DNA of 64,000 bases from an uncultured Marinoscillum sp. (GCA_902529805.1 CABZXU010000006.1:18243-82242); one strand, 5' to 3'. Positions 1 through 9,756 are shown, counted from the first letter of the stretch. Notes: generated from the letters alone by a model not told the origin. Made by a program: numbers and translations.

Positions 1-93
1 TTTCATGTCATATGGTAAACTCCAGGCAAGCTTGTTGTCTTTACCAATTACTTGATTACTAGATACAGCTACAATTATTGAGATATTCTTCAT
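1..93 (-). CDS. folA: Dihydrofolate reductase, N-terminal part (runs off the window)
   Basis: Too short for the ORF track. Reading the minus strand from the ATG at 93-91 gives 31 residues, MKNISIIVAVSSNQVIGK followed by DNKLAWSLP. This is the characteristic DHFR N-terminus: first beta strand, then the nicotinamide/substrate loop with the conserved Trp and L-P. DHFR reduces dihydrofolate to tetrahydrofolate with NADPH. The start overlaps the fmt stop by 4 nt (ATGA), so the two are translationally coupled. This makes sense because Fmt uses 10-formyl-tetrahydrofolate. The catalytic acidic residue and the rest of the fold lie beyond the left edge. Confidence 0.88.
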   Translation of the reverse strand, partial: MKNISIIVAVSSNQVIGKDNKLAWSLPYDMK

Positions 94-1001
94 AATTTGT
101 TTCCTTTTAAATATTCTTTAACATTTAAGATTTTTTTCCCTTCTTCTTGAATTTTTGTAATTTGAATACTTTCCCTATCATTATTATTTAGAATAATTTT
201 ATCTTCAATTTGATTTAATCCTATTTCAGCTACGTAATTATTTGTATTTTTTGCATCAATGATTTTAAATACTTTTTTATTATGAATAATTCTAGCTCCA
301 GGGTAGGGGCTTAATCCTTTAATAAGTTGGATTATATTTTTATCATCTAAATCAAAATCAATAAAACAATCCTTTTTTTGAATTTTGGGAGCTTTTATAT
401 CTTTTATAGTTATTTTTTGAATTTCTCTTTTAATATTTTTAGTAAAAATATTTTTAATTGAATCTTTTAAAAGTTCAGCTCCTTCTTTCATTAGTTTATC
501 ATGAAGACTACCTGCTGTTTCATCTTCACTAATACTAATTTTTTTTTTATTTATAATATCTCCCTCGTCAATTTTTTTATTTATAAAAAAAACAGTAACT
601 CCAGTTTCTCTTTCTCCATTTATTATAACCCAATTAATAGGTGCAGCACCTCGATAATTTGGTAATAAAGAAGCATGTAAATTAATTGAGCCATATTTAG
701 GAATATTTATAAGTATTTCAGGTAACATTCTAAATGCAACAACTACAAGAAGGTCAGGTTTAATCTTTTTCATAAGATTAATAAATTCTTTGCTTTTTAA
801 GTTTTTAGGTTGATAAATAGGTATATTATTTTTAATAGCAAAATTTTTTATAGGTGAAAATGATATTTTTTTTCCTCTACCTCTTTTTTTGTCAGTAGCA
901 GTTACAACTCCTAATATGTTATAGTTAGATTTTATTAGAACTTTTAAACTTTCAACAGCAAAATCTGGGGTGCCCATGAAAATAATATTGTTTTTTTTCA
1001 T
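90..1001 (-). CDS. fmt: Methionyl-tRNA formyltransferase
   Basis: Transfers a formyl group from 10-formyl-tetrahydrofolate to initiator Met-tRNA. The N-terminal formyltransferase fold starts MKKNNIIFMGTPDFA. The family signature HASLLPNYRGAAPINW is at about 109-124. The catalytic triad is visible as N107, H109 and D145 (KKIDEGDII). A C-terminal OB-like domain follows from about residue 205. At 303 aa it is slightly short but complete. It starts one base before the upstream DUF1343 stop (TAATG) and overlaps folA by 4 nt, so DUF1343-fmt-folA reads as one transcription unit. Confidence 0.96.
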   Translation of the reverse strand: MKKNNIIFMGTPDFAVESLKVLIKSNYNILGVVTATDKKRGRGKKISFSPIKNFAIKNNIPIYQPKNLKSKEFINLMKKIKPDLLVVVAFRMLPEILINIPKYGSINLHASLLPNYRGAAPINWVIINGERETGVTVFFINKKIDEGDIINKKKISISEDETAGSLHDKLMKEGAELLKDSIKNIFTKNIKREIQKITIKDIKAPKIQKKDCFIDFDLDDKNIIQLIKGLSPYPGARIIHNKKVFKIIDAKNTNNYVAEIGLNQIEDKIILNNNDRESIQITKIQEEGKKILNVKEYLKGNKL

Positions 1002-2176
1002 TATTCAAAGTCTTTATATAACAAATACTTTTTTCTAATTACTTTGTAAGAATCAATTTTTTCTTTCCATGAAGCTCTTATTTCATTTTCTGACAGACCA
1101 GATATAATTTGATTTTCCAAAGTTTTATTTCCTGCAATTCTAAAAAAATATTTACCAAAAAAACTATTATCTATTTTTTTTAAATCATTATAAAAATCAA
1201 TTAAATATTTTAAATTAATTTTTTTGTCAACTTTTACTTTTCTAAGATCAATTCCATATGAAGTTTTGTTTTCAAATTTTGGTTTTGATTCTTCTTTAAC
1301 ACTCTTAGGAGTAAAGTTATAATCTTTAATAGACGATTGTGGATGTCCTATTATTTGAAAAGGAAATTTGGTTCCTCTTCCAATGCTAACTATCGTTTGC
1401 TCGAATAAACATAAAGAGGGGTAAAGAAGAATAGATTGATGATTTGGAAGATTAGGGGAAGGTTTAACTGGTAAAATATAATTCTTAGTATGATCCCAAT
1501 TTTTTACTTTTATAATATTAAGTTTTAAATCTTGGCTATTTTCAATCCATTTTTCACCTTTAATCATTTTTGCTAATTCACCTACGGTACATCCATGTAC
1601 AATAGGAATTTCATGCATTCCAACATATGATTTAAATTCTTTTTCAAGAACTGGTCCATCAATATAATTTCCATTAGGGTTTGGCCTATCTAATATCAAA
1701 AATTCAATTTTAAGCTTAGCACATTTTACCATCATATTGTGCATTGCGCTTATATAGGTATAAAATCTAGCACCAACATCTTGAATATCAAATATTACTA
1801 TATCAATCCCTAACATACTTTCATCAGATGGAATTCTATTTAAACCATACATTGATATTATTGGAATTTTTTTATTTTTTATTTTTAGTGTATCATTTTC
1901 TATTTTTTTCCCTCTTTCTATAGCGCCTTTAAATCCATGTTCTGGAGTAAATATTTTTTTTATATCAAACCCAAGGTTAACCAATGTGTCTATTAGATGT
2001 TTATTTTTTACCATTGATGTTTGATTTACTAATAAACCAATTGATTTATTTGAAATAACTTTCTCATATTCTAATATTCTTTCAGCTCCTACAACAACAT
2101 GTTTGTTGTTTTGAAAACCAAATAATTGAATTGACAAAAAATAAAATAATAGACAGGTTTTATAAAATTTATTCAT
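1001..2176 (-). CDS. namZ: DUF1343 / NamZ-like exo-beta-N-acetylmuramidase
   Basis: A 391-aa secreted protein with a hydrophobic signal peptide (LLFYFLSIQLFGF) followed by a full-length DUF1343 domain. Visible family motifs are GLLVNQTS, FTPEHGF, DIQDVGARFYTY, DRPNPNG and SIGRGTKFPFQIIGHP. DUF1343 members characterised in Tannerella and Bacillus (NamZ, GH171) remove non-reducing-end N-acetylmuramic acid from peptidoglycan fragments, so periplasmic wall turnover or recycling is the likely role. It shares the TAATG junction with fmt. The GH3 gene upstream is of the beta-glucosidase type, not NagZ, so a NagZ-NamZ pathway is not supported here. The symbol is assigned by family only. Confidence 0.82.
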   Translation of the reverse strand: MNKFYKTCLLFYFLSIQLFGFQNNKHVVVGAERILEYEKVISNKSIGLLVNQTSMVKNKHLIDTLVNLGFDIKKIFTPEHGFKGAIERGKKIENDTLKIKNKKIPIISMYGLNRIPSDESMLGIDIVIFDIQDVGARFYTYISAMHNMMVKCAKLKIEFLILDRPNPNGNYIDGPVLEKEFKSYVGMHEIPIVHGCTVGELAKMIKGEKWIENSQDLKLNIIKVKNWDHTKNYILPVKPSPNLPNHQSILLYPSLCLFEQTIVSIGRGTKFPFQIIGHPQSSIKDYNFTPKSVKEESKPKFENKTSYGIDLRKVKVDKKINLKYLIDFYNDLKKIDNSFFGKYFFRIAGNKTLENQIISGLSENEIRASWKEKIDSYKVIRKKYLLYKDFE

Positions 2177-2253
2177 TTGTTATTGTACTTTTCTATAAAA
2201 GTAAAATATTTAAAACAAATAAGTTGATGAATTAGTTTAAAGAAAAATATTTG

Positions 2254-4449
2254 TTATTCTAACGATATATATGAATGAATTAAATCATTTTTCCTTGAAG
2301 AGCTGCCAACTAAAATTTTGTATTTAATTTCCTCAATTTCCCATTTTTTTTTCTCAGGGTTATACCATGACAAATCATTAATATTTAATTTGAAAGAAAC
2401 ATTTTTTGTTTCTTTAGAAGGAATCAATATCTTTTTAAATCCTCTTAACAATTTGATAGGTCTATCAACTTTTGATTCGTTAAAGCCAACATATAATTGA
2501 GCAACTTCTTTACCATTATAGTTACTAATATTTTCTATATCAAATGATATTTGATATGTTGAATCTTTTGTATTTAACTCTGATATAATAAGGTTTTTAT
2601 AATTAAACTTACTGTAACTTAATCCAAATCCAAATGGATATGATATTGCTTTTCCAAGTTTTTCAAATAAGGTATAACCATGATAATATCCGTAAGTAAT
2701 TGTATCAGTGAATGGATTAAAATATGGATAATCAGAAATGTTTTTTGGAATTGAAAATGGTAATTTGCCACTTGGATTAACATCTCCATAAAGTATTTTT
2801 GCTAGTGCTTTGCCTCCTTCCATTCCTGAATACCATGAAAATAAAATTGAAGGAACTTTACTTTCCCAATTATTCATATCTATAGCACTTCCCCCTACAT
2901 AAACTACAACGAGGTTTTTATTATAATTAGATAATTCTTGAATTAATTTTTCATCATTTTCTGGAAGTTTCAGATTTATTCTGTCGCCACCTATTTTATA
3001 TCCAGGTGAATCGATAAATTCGCCTTCATCTTTATAAGTATATCCTACAACAATAATTAGTTGATCCACATTTTTTGCAATCTCAATTGCATCCTTAATA
3101 TTTGAGGCATCACTATATATAACTTTATTTTTACTATTTCTGTGATAATCTTTTACACCTTCTAAAGGAGTTATTACATAAGGAGCACGAGAATCACTAC
3201 TTCCCCTGTCTCCAGTATTCTTTACATTTGCAAGTCTACCAACAACTCCAATCTTTAGATTAGAATCTTTTTTAAATGGTAAAATTTTATCATTTTTAAT
3301 TAAAACCATACTTTCTTCAGCAGCTTTTCTTGCTAAATTTATATGAGATGAATCTAAAATTAAATTATCATTATATTCAATACTATCGTAAGAAAAAGCA
3401 TATTTTAATCTAGTTTTTAATGTATTTAAAACTAATTTATCAATATCAGAAATTGATATTTCTCCAGATTTAATTAATGATTTTATGTTATTATAACTAT
3501 ACTCGTCTTGCCAAGGCATTTCTACATTTAATCCAGCCTTTATTGCTTTTTTAGCATCATAAATACCCCATATCCAATCTGTACTTACAAATCCTTCAAA
3601 CCCCCAATCTTCTCGTAAAATTTTAGTTAGTAATTCATAATTACTACCACAATATTCTCCTCTAACTTGGTTGTATGCAGACATTAATGAAGCAGGTTTC
3701 CCTTTTTGAATTACTTTTTTAAAATGAGGAAGATAAACTTCTCTTAATGTTCTTTCATCGACAGATACATCAATTTCCCATCTAGAGTTTTCAATACTGT
3801 TAAGTGCAAAATGTTTTGGACAAGCCATCACATTATGTTTTTGAATTCCTTTTACTGCTGCAAATCCAAACTCTCCAAGTAACCATGGATCTTCTCCATA
3901 TGTTTCTTGAGCTCTTCCCCAACCTGGATGTCTTAAGAGGTTTATGCATGGTGTAGCTGCATAATTAGTTTTATTAGCTCTCATTTCTTTTGCTATAACT
4001 TCATGCACTTTATATTCTAAATCAACATTCCATGATGATGCTCTTGCCATACCAACAGGAAAAGTTGTGACAGCATTTTTTTTATCAAGGACTCTTGCTC
4101 CTCTTGGCCCATCAGATAAAACCCATGGAGGAATGTTTAATCTATCATTTTTTCCAGCATAAATATGAGCAAATCTGTTTTTGAATAAATAATTTCCTAA
4201 AAATTTTGGTATAGACTCTATCATTTTTTCTCCATACATTTGATCAATTTTTTCTTCAAGTGACATTTGAGATAAAATTTTTTCAGATAAACTATCAGTA
4301 TTAATTTCCCAAATTTTTTTTGAATATAAATTTTGATTTGCTTTTAGTGAAATTGTTTTATAATTTTTATTTATATATAAAACAAAAAAGATTAGAGTTG
4401 TAAAAAGAATTAAAAAGGATATGATTACTTTTAAAAGTTTATAAAACAT
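2254..4449 (-). CDS. Glycoside hydrolase family 3 (beta-glucosidase/beta-xylosidase type)
   Basis: A 731-aa exo-acting glycosidase. An N-terminal hydrophobic segment (residues 7-26) is a signal peptide or anchor without a lipobox. The GH3 barrel follows at about 55-350, with LSDGPRGAR, the KHFALN motif and the nucleophile D291 in VSTDW. Then come the GH3 C-terminal alpha/beta sandwich (about 375-600; SGMEGGKALAKILYGDVNPSGKLP is recognisable) and a Fn3-like domain (about 630-715, EVAQLYVGF). This is the BglX-like architecture. The exact substrate (beta-glucoside or beta-xyloside) cannot be read from sequence. It starts 2 nt after the CotH-like gene, so the two are probably cotranscribed. Confidence 0.92.
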   Translation of the reverse strand: MFYKLLKVIISFLILFTTLIFFVLYINKNYKTISLKANQNLYSKKIWEINTDSLSEKILSQMSLEEKIDQMYGEKMIESIPKFLGNYLFKNRFAHIYAGKNDRLNIPPWVLSDGPRGARVLDKKNAVTTFPVGMARASSWNVDLEYKVHEVIAKEMRANKTNYAATPCINLLRHPGWGRAQETYGEDPWLLGEFGFAAVKGIQKHNVMACPKHFALNSIENSRWEIDVSVDERTLREVYLPHFKKVIQKGKPASLMSAYNQVRGEYCGSNYELLTKILREDWGFEGFVSTDWIWGIYDAKKAIKAGLNVEMPWQDEYSYNNIKSLIKSGEISISDIDKLVLNTLKTRLKYAFSYDSIEYNDNLILDSSHINLARKAAEESMVLIKNDKILPFKKDSNLKIGVVGRLANVKNTGDRGSSDSRAPYVITPLEGVKDYHRNSKNKVIYSDASNIKDAIEIAKNVDQLIIVVGYTYKDEGEFIDSPGYKIGGDRINLKLPENDEKLIQELSNYNKNLVVVYVGGSAIDMNNWESKVPSILFSWYSGMEGGKALAKILYGDVNPSGKLPFSIPKNISDYPYFNPFTDTITYGYYHGYTLFEKLGKAISYPFGFGLSYSKFNYKNLIISELNTKDSTYQISFDIENISNYNGKEVAQLYVGFNESKVDRPIKLLRGFKKILIPSKETKNVSFKLNINDLSWYNPEKKKWEIEEIKYKILVGSSSRKNDLIHSYISLE

Positions 4450-4451
4450 TT

Positions 4452-5804
4452 TTATAATTCATTGATTGACTTATCTAGCCAATTGTTTCTTTTAGTTATC
4501 CATTTAATCAAATAATCTATTTCAGATTCATAACTATTTCCTACATAATTATTTGGCCATAAATATTTGCCAAGTACATTCCATTTCGAATAATTTCTAT
4601 ATACAGCACCAGATTCATTTTTTAAAATAGAAATATAATTTTGAATCATTTGAAATATATTTTCATCAGAAAGTTCCTTTTTTCTAAGTTCGTTCCATCT
4701 TTCTTTTAATTTATTTACAAAATACTCATCTTTTAAAAGTTTTTCCCACCAAAAAGGTATTAACCAAAAATCATCCGAGCATTTTTCATTGAATTTGTAT
4801 GTCCATGTATCATATTTTTCTCCACTGCAGTAATTTCCATTTCCAAAAGAAAGGTTAAAATCCCATATTGGTCCAATTTTTAATTTTTCATTTCTATTTT
4901 TATGTAAGAAAGTGCTTAATCTATACCCATCTAAATTATTAGACAATTCATTTAAGATAAAAAAATCTATAAAACTTTCTATATCAATATATTTTCTATA
5001 ACCGATTAATGAATCTTTAAAATTTATTCCAGAAAGTGCTTCTTCAAAGCTGTGAAAATAATTCTGAATATATTTTTTTTGTTCGTTGTGAATGTCTTTA
5101 GCTTTTGGATACTCATAATTAAACCAAATAGACTGATATGTCCCGGAATTGGGTTGATAATTTGATTTAAAAGCATTAAAATCATTATAAACTTGTTCTC
5201 CATTATCATCATCACTTTTATCTATTTTAATGATGTAACCACCAGAAATATTAATTGAATCCAGATCACTATTTTCAAGTTTTTTAATAGCTATTCTATT
5301 TTTATCTCTCTTTAATTTTTCCATAAAAACATATACACCCATATATTCATTGTTTATTGTTAATTCACAAAACTTTGTTCTACTTGCATATCTTCCTATC
5401 TGATTTGATAAATCATAAATTAATTTATTTCTAACAAGTGTTTTATCACTGTAAGGACCATAAAAAATCCAATCTTCTTCCTCTGGGAATCCTAACAATG
5501 TATAATCCATATCCTCATTATTATTATCCCAAGTTTCAAACCCATAAGATTTTTTATCAAATAGCTGGGAGCTTGATCCTCTATATTCAATGCCGATATT
5601 ACCATCATACAAAATGGTGCTATCTTTTAGAATTATCATTTTTGAGGGTATTTTTGGTTCATCAACAATTTGTTTGTTTAAGGTATTTATTTTAACATGA
5701 GGAATAATTTTACCTATTTCCGGATATTCTACTAAAGAATTAGGTAAATCTTCAATTTTATTACAAGCAAATAATATAAAAAATAATAAGTATATTTTTT
5801 TCAT
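4452..5804 (-). CDS. CotH-family lipoprotein (protein-kinase-like fold)
   Basis: A 450-aa lipoprotein with signal FFILFACNK (lipobox Cys14). It carries the CotH domain. Visible motifs are GIEYRGSSS, KKSYGFE, the RNKLIYDLSNQIGR helix, NNEYMGVYVFMEKLKRDKNRI and IWDFNLSFGNG, the metal-binding motif of the family. Bacillus CotH is an atypical spore-coat protein kinase. Bacteroidota homologues are surface or periplasmic proteins of unknown target, and their kinase activity is inferred. It directly precedes the GH3 gene. Its own upstream region is shared divergently with the LolE-like gene and contains a perfect 12-bp palindrome. Confidence 0.85.
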   Translation of the reverse strand: MKKIYLLFFILFACNKIEDLPNSLVEYPEIGKIIPHVKINTLNKQIVDEPKIPSKMIILKDSTILYDGNIGIEYRGSSSQLFDKKSYGFETWDNNNEDMDYTLLGFPEEEDWIFYGPYSDKTLVRNKLIYDLSNQIGRYASRTKFCELTINNEYMGVYVFMEKLKRDKNRIAIKKLENSDLDSINISGGYIIKIDKSDDDNGEQVYNDFNAFKSNYQPNSGTYQSIWFNYEYPKAKDIHNEQKKYIQNYFHSFEEALSGINFKDSLIGYRKYIDIESFIDFFILNELSNNLDGYRLSTFLHKNRNEKLKIGPIWDFNLSFGNGNYCSGEKYDTWTYKFNEKCSDDFWLIPFWWEKLLKDEYFVNKLKERWNELRKKELSDENIFQMIQNYISILKNESGAVYRNYSKWNVLGKYLWPNNYVGNSYESEIDYLIKWITKRNNWLDKSINEL

Positions 5805-5819
5805 AAAAAATATTAGAAT

Positions 5820-5831
5820 TCAAATATTTGA
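5820..5831. promoter_or_regulatory. Palindrome TCAAATATTTGA in a divergent intergenic region
   Basis: A perfect 12-bp inverted repeat lies in the 98-bp gap between the divergently read CotH-like gene and the LolE-like gene. It contains ATTTG in both directions, close to the Bacteroidota -7 element TAnnTTTG with one mismatch. It may be overlapping divergent promoters or an operator. Chance is also possible in such AT-rich DNA. Confidence 0.25.
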
Positions 5832-5902
5832 TAGCCGGTAAAATTATTTATTTTTTAATTACTATATCCAAATTAATGTTTTAAAATGAATTAATTTTAA
5901 AT

Positions 5903-7126
5903 ATGAACTTTTCTAGATTTATCTCAAAAAGAATATGGAATAATAATTTTTCAAGTTTTTCATCGCTAATAAGTAAAATAGCAATTGGGGGAATTGTTTT
6001 AGGAGTGACCATAATTTTATTATCTTTTTTTATTTTAAATGGTTTTAAAAATGAAATAAAAAATAATGTATATTCTTTTTCTGGTCATTTTAATATTTCT
6101 AAATACACAGGTAAATTTAGTTATAAAGATAATCCTCTTAATTTAAATGTTGGTTTAAGTTCTCATTTAGAAAAATTGAATTACGTAAAATATTTTCAGC
6201 CATATATTTTGTCACCAATTTTGATCAAATCAAACTCTGATGATATAGAAGGGGTATTATTTAAAGGAGTTGATAAAAACTTCAATTCTGATCTATTTAA
6301 TAGTAAAATAATAAATGGTAATTGGTTAGATTTTAAAAAAAACAATGAATATTCTAATGAAATTATAATTAGTAAAAATTTACAAAAAGTTTTAAATGCC
6401 AAAATTGGTGATGACGTATATTTATATTTTGCAAATAATCCTCCAGTTTATAGAAAATTAAAATTAAAGGGAGTATTTGAAACGGGTATGCAAGAATTTG
6501 ATAATAATTTCATATTTGGAGATATTCTTCTTTTAAGAAAAATTTATAATTGGAATGACAGTTTAGTCTCTGGAGTTGAAGTTTTTGTTGAGAATCAAAA
6601 TAATTTAGAATCAATTTATAATGATTTAAAAACCAAAACTGCTTTTGATGAATTTATTGAAAAAACTGATACTAAGTATATTCAAGTTTTTGATTGGTTA
6701 AAACTTTTAGATAGAAATATATTAATATTTTTTACTTTAATTTTATTTGTAGCATCATTTAATATGATTTCAATTTTATTAATTCTAATTATGGAGAGAA
6801 TTAGAATGATTGGTATTCTTAAGGCATTAGGTTCAAATAACAATCAAATAAAAAATATTTTCTTATATAATGGTCTAAGGTTGATCTTTTTAGGTTTATT
6901 TTTAGGAAATTTAATCAGTATTATATTTGCTGTTTTTCAAGATAAATTTAAAATATTAAAACTTGATAAAACTAGTTACTATATGGATTATGTTCCTATA
7001 GGATGGGATTTATATGCTCTTTCTAAATTAAATTTATTGATATTAATTGTAATTTTTTTAGTGATTTTTTTACCTATACTTGTTATAAATAGAATAAAGA
7101 TTTTAGACTCAATTAAATTTAGTTGA
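5903..7126 (+). CDS. LolC/LolE-like ABC transporter permease (FtsX-like)
   Basis: A 407-aa inner-membrane protein. A cytoplasmic N-terminus precedes TM1 (about 26-48, IGGIVLGVTIILLSFFIL). A long periplasmic MacB/LolE-type domain follows (about 55-260), then three C-terminal TM helices (about 275-300, 320-345, 375-400) typical of FtsX permeases. LERIRMIGILKALG-like text (MERIRMIGILKALGSN) is the permease/ATPase coupling region. The family extracts lipoproteins from the inner membrane with LolD. A LolD-like ATPase is encoded at 14.6 kb, not adjacent. It ends with an 8-nt convergent overlap with the glycosyltransferase. Confidence 0.87.
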   Translation: MNFSRFISKRIWNNNFSSFSSLISKIAIGGIVLGVTIILLSFFILNGFKNEIKNNVYSFSGHFNISKYTGKFSYKDNPLNLNVGLSSHLEKLNYVKYFQPYILSPILIKSNSDDIEGVLFKGVDKNFNSDLFNSKIINGNWLDFKKNNEYSNEIIISKNLQKVLNAKIGDDVYLYFANNPPVYRKLKLKGVFETGMQEFDNNFIFGDILLLRKIYNWNDSLVSGVEVFVENQNNLESIYNDLKTKTAFDEFIEKTDTKYIQVFDWLKLLDRNILIFFTLILFVASFNMISILLILIMERIRMIGILKALGSNNNQIKNIFLYNGLRLIFLGLFLGNLISIIFAVFQDKFKILKLDKTSYYMDYVPIGWDLYALSKLNLLILIVIFLVIFLPILVINRIKILDSIKFS

Positions 7127-7859
7127 TTTTATAATTTGTAAAAAAACTTAAAATTTTCATTTTTATTATTCCAAATATTGCTTCACCAAATATTGAAAAT
7201 GACATTTTTGACTTTCCTCTTACTCTGTCCTTAAAAATTATAGGAATTTCTTTTATTATAAAATTTAATTTTGTTGCAATAAATTTTAATTGAATTTGAA
7301 ATGCATAACCTTCAAACATTATATTATATTTTAAAATATTTTTTAATGCAAACAAAGAATATCCATTAAACCCTCCAGTTGTATCTTTAACTCTAATTCC
7401 TGTAACTATATTTACATATCTATTCGCAAAATAGGACAACAATACTCTTTCAATTGGCCAGTTTACAACAGTAATTCCTTTTATATATCTTGAACCAATA
7501 ACTACATCTAATTTATTTTTTGAAATTTGATTTTGTAAGACTTCAAGATCTTTTGGATTGTGTGATCCATCAGCATCTAGCTGGAAAATATAAGAATATT
7601 TTTTTGATATAGCATAATTAAAACCTTCTATATAAGCTGATCCTAAACCTTTTTTATTACTTCTTTCTAAAAGATGAATATTAAAATTATACTTTTTACT
7701 TTCAATAATTTTTTTTACAATTTCTCCAGTTTTGTCAGGGGAGTTATCATCTACAACTATAATATCAAATTTTGTTTTAAGACTAGATATTTCATCTATT
7801 GTAATGGTTATATTCTCTTTTTCATTGAATGTAGGAATAATTACAACATTTTCATTCAT
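7119..7859 (-). CDS. Polyprenol-phosphate mannosyltransferase-like GT2 (DPM1 type)
   Basis: A 246-aa GT-A glycosyltransferase of the dolichyl/polyprenyl-phosphate mannose synthase group. The N-terminus VVIIPTFNEKENI and VVDDNSPDKTG bind the nucleotide-sugar. QLDADGSH is the DXD metal motif, GSRYIKGI and the DTTGGFNGY acceptor region follow, and the C-terminal FKDRVRGKSKMS is diagnostic of DPM1-type enzymes. It makes a lipid-linked sugar (probably polyprenyl-phosphate mannose or glucose) at the cytoplasmic membrane face for glycan or protein glycosylation. There are no long C-terminal TM helices, unlike GtrB proteins. The donor sugar is not determinable. Confidence 0.88.
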   Translation of the reverse strand: MNENVVIIPTFNEKENITITIDEISSLKTKFDIIVVDDNSPDKTGEIVKKIIESKKYNFNIHLLERSNKKGLGSAYIEGFNYAISKKYSYIFQLDADGSHNPKDLEVLQNQISKNKLDVVIGSRYIKGITVVNWPIERVLLSYFANRYVNIVTGIRVKDTTGGFNGYSLFALKNILKYNIMFEGYAFQIQLKFIATKLNFIIKEIPIIFKDRVRGKSKMSFSIFGEAIFGIIKMKILSFFTNYKIN

Positions 7860-7889
7860 ATTAAAATGTATTTTAAATCAATTTATTAA

Positions 7890-7897
7890 TAAATTTG
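7890..7897 (+). promoter_or_regulatory. Candidate -7 box TAAATTTG upstream of argS
   Basis: An exact match to the Bacteroidota -7 consensus TAnnTTTG, 62 nt before the argS ATG. No clear -33 TTTG lies 18-20 nt upstream, so support is moderate. Confidence 0.4.
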
Positions 7898-7959
7898 TTA
7901 AACCAAAATATAACTTTTTTAAAAAGAGTTAAATTCCTTTAATTTGTTCATTATTTTTT

Positions 7960-9753
7960 ATGAATATAGAAAAAAAGCTTAAAACATCAGTATCATCAGC
8001 AATACACTCTATTTATAGTCATAAAATAAAAAGTGATGATATTCAAATTCAATCTACATCAAATGAATATGAAGGTTATTATACTATCCTTTTATTTTTT
8101 CTTTCAAAAATTTTTAGTGAAAACCCAGCTAAAATTGGAGAAAAAATCGGAAATCATTTAATTGAAAATGAAGATTTTATAGAATCATTTAATGTTGAAA
8201 AAGGATTTCTAAATATTGATATTAATAAAATTTCTTGGTTAAAATTATTTTTTAATATTTATTCTGAAAAGGATTGGGGATTTAAAATGAATATTGGAAA
8301 AGAATTAATGGTTGAATTTTCTTCCCCAAATACAAATAAACCACTTCATTTAGGTCATTTAAGAAATATTTTTCTTGGAGATTCAATTTCTAGAATATTA
8401 AAAGCTGTTGGCTATAAAGTTCATAGAGTTCAAATTATCAACGATAGAGGAATACATATATGTAAATCTATGGTAGCATGGATAAAATTTGGCAAGGGAG
8501 ATTCACCTGAGAAATCTGGAATTAAAGGTGATCACTTTGTTGGTAAATATTACGTTTTATATCAAGAAGAACTTAATAAAGAAATTAATCAAAAAATTAA
8601 AAAAGGAGTAACTAAAGAAGAAGCAGAAAAGAATGCTCAAATATTTAATGAGGCGAAGAATCTTTTAATTAAATGGGAGAATAGAGATCCTGAAACTATT
8701 AAGCTATGGAAAAAAATGAATAAATGGGTATATGAAGGTTTTGATAAAACTTATGAGACATTGGGTGTTGATTTTGATAAAATATATTATGAGTCAGAAA
8801 CCTATTTGTATGGAAAAAAAGAAGTTGAAAAGGGACTTAAAAAGAAAATATTTTTCCAAAAAAATGATAATTCTATTTGGGTAGATTTAAATAAATATGG
8901 ACTAGATAATAAATTATTGGTTAGAAGTGATGGAACTTCTGTCTATATAACTCAAGATATTGGTACAGCAATATTAAGGTTTAGAGATTTCCCAAAAATT
9001 GAAAAACAGATTTATACAGTTGGAAATGAACAAGAATATCATTTTAAGGTATTATTTAAAATATTAGAAATTCAAGGTTTTGATTGGGCAAAAGAATGTT
9101 ACCATCTTTCTTATGGTATGATTGATTTACCTTCCGGTAAAATGAAGTCAAGAGAAGGTACAGTTGTCGATGCTGACAAATTACTTGAAGAAATGGTTCA
9201 TATCTCTGAGAAAAGAACTAAGGAATTAGGTAAGATTAAAGATTTTAATAAAAATGAACAAAAATTATTATTTGATAAAATTGCACTGTCTGCTATTAAA
9301 TATTTTTTATTAAAAATCGATCCAAAAAAACCCATGTTATTTGATCCTAATGAATCTATAGATTTTCAAGGAAATACTGGTCCTTTTATCCAATATACTT
9401 ATGCTAGAATTATATCTATTTTAGAAAGAGCAAAAAATAAAGGAATTAAAGAAGACTTTAATACAAATTTAAATGTTAAAAGTATTAATGAATTTGAAAA
9501 AAAAATAGTCTATTTATTAAGTATTTTTCCTGATAAAATATTAGTTGCTGCATCTGATTTTTCTCCTTCAACAATAGCAAACTATATTTACGACCTATCA
9601 AAAGCCTACAATAGGTTTTATCAAGAAATTTCAATTTTTAAGGAAGAAGATAATGAAACAATTCTTTTTAGAATATCGTTATCTAAATCTGTCAGTAAAA
9701 TTATATCTAGTGCTATGAAACTTTTAGGTATTAATATGACTAGCAAAATGTAA
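7960..9753 (+). CDS. argS: Arginyl-tRNA synthetase
   Basis: A class I synthetase that charges tRNA-Arg. Its 597 aa match the family length. The N-terminal additional domain (about 1-115) is followed by VEFSSPNTNKPLHLGHLRN with the HIGH motif (HLGH, residues 130-133). INDRGIHICKSM and the ArgRS signature IDLPSGKMKSREG replace a canonical KMSKS. The C-terminal DALR anticodon-binding domain starts near NTGPFIQYTYAR. Glutathione peroxidase follows 3 nt after the stop and is probably cotranscribed. A tRNA-Arg(TCG) substrate gene lies at 13.2 kb. Confidence 0.97.
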   Translation: MNIEKKLKTSVSSAIHSIYSHKIKSDDIQIQSTSNEYEGYYTILLFFLSKIFSENPAKIGEKIGNHLIENEDFIESFNVEKGFLNIDINKISWLKLFFNIYSEKDWGFKMNIGKELMVEFSSPNTNKPLHLGHLRNIFLGDSISRILKAVGYKVHRVQIINDRGIHICKSMVAWIKFGKGDSPEKSGIKGDHFVGKYYVLYQEELNKEINQKIKKGVTKEEAEKNAQIFNEAKNLLIKWENRDPETIKLWKKMNKWVYEGFDKTYETLGVDFDKIYYESETYLYGKKEVEKGLKKKIFFQKNDNSIWVDLNKYGLDNKLLVRSDGTSVYITQDIGTAILRFRDFPKIEKQIYTVGNEQEYHFKVLFKILEIQGFDWAKECYHLSYGMIDLPSGKMKSREGTVVDADKLLEEMVHISEKRTKELGKIKDFNKNEQKLLFDKIALSAIKYFLLKIDPKKPMLFDPNESIDFQGNTGPFIQYTYARIISILERAKNKGIKEDFNTNLNVKSINEFEKKIVYLLSIFPDKILVAASDFSPSTIANYIYDLSKAYNRFYQEISIFKEEDNETILFRISLSKSVSKIISSAMKLLGINMTSKM

Positions 9754-9756
9754 TAT

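Noticed and set aside
2254-4449. GH3 as NagZ partner of the NamZ-like enzyme
   Set aside because: It has the KHFALN/VSTDW beta-glucosidase motifs and a Fn3-like domain, not the KHFPGHG Asp-His dyad of NagZ.
5438-5695. 85-aa plus-strand ORF inside the CotH-like gene
   Set aside because: Antisense to a clearly coding frame; composition of a random AT-rich ORF.
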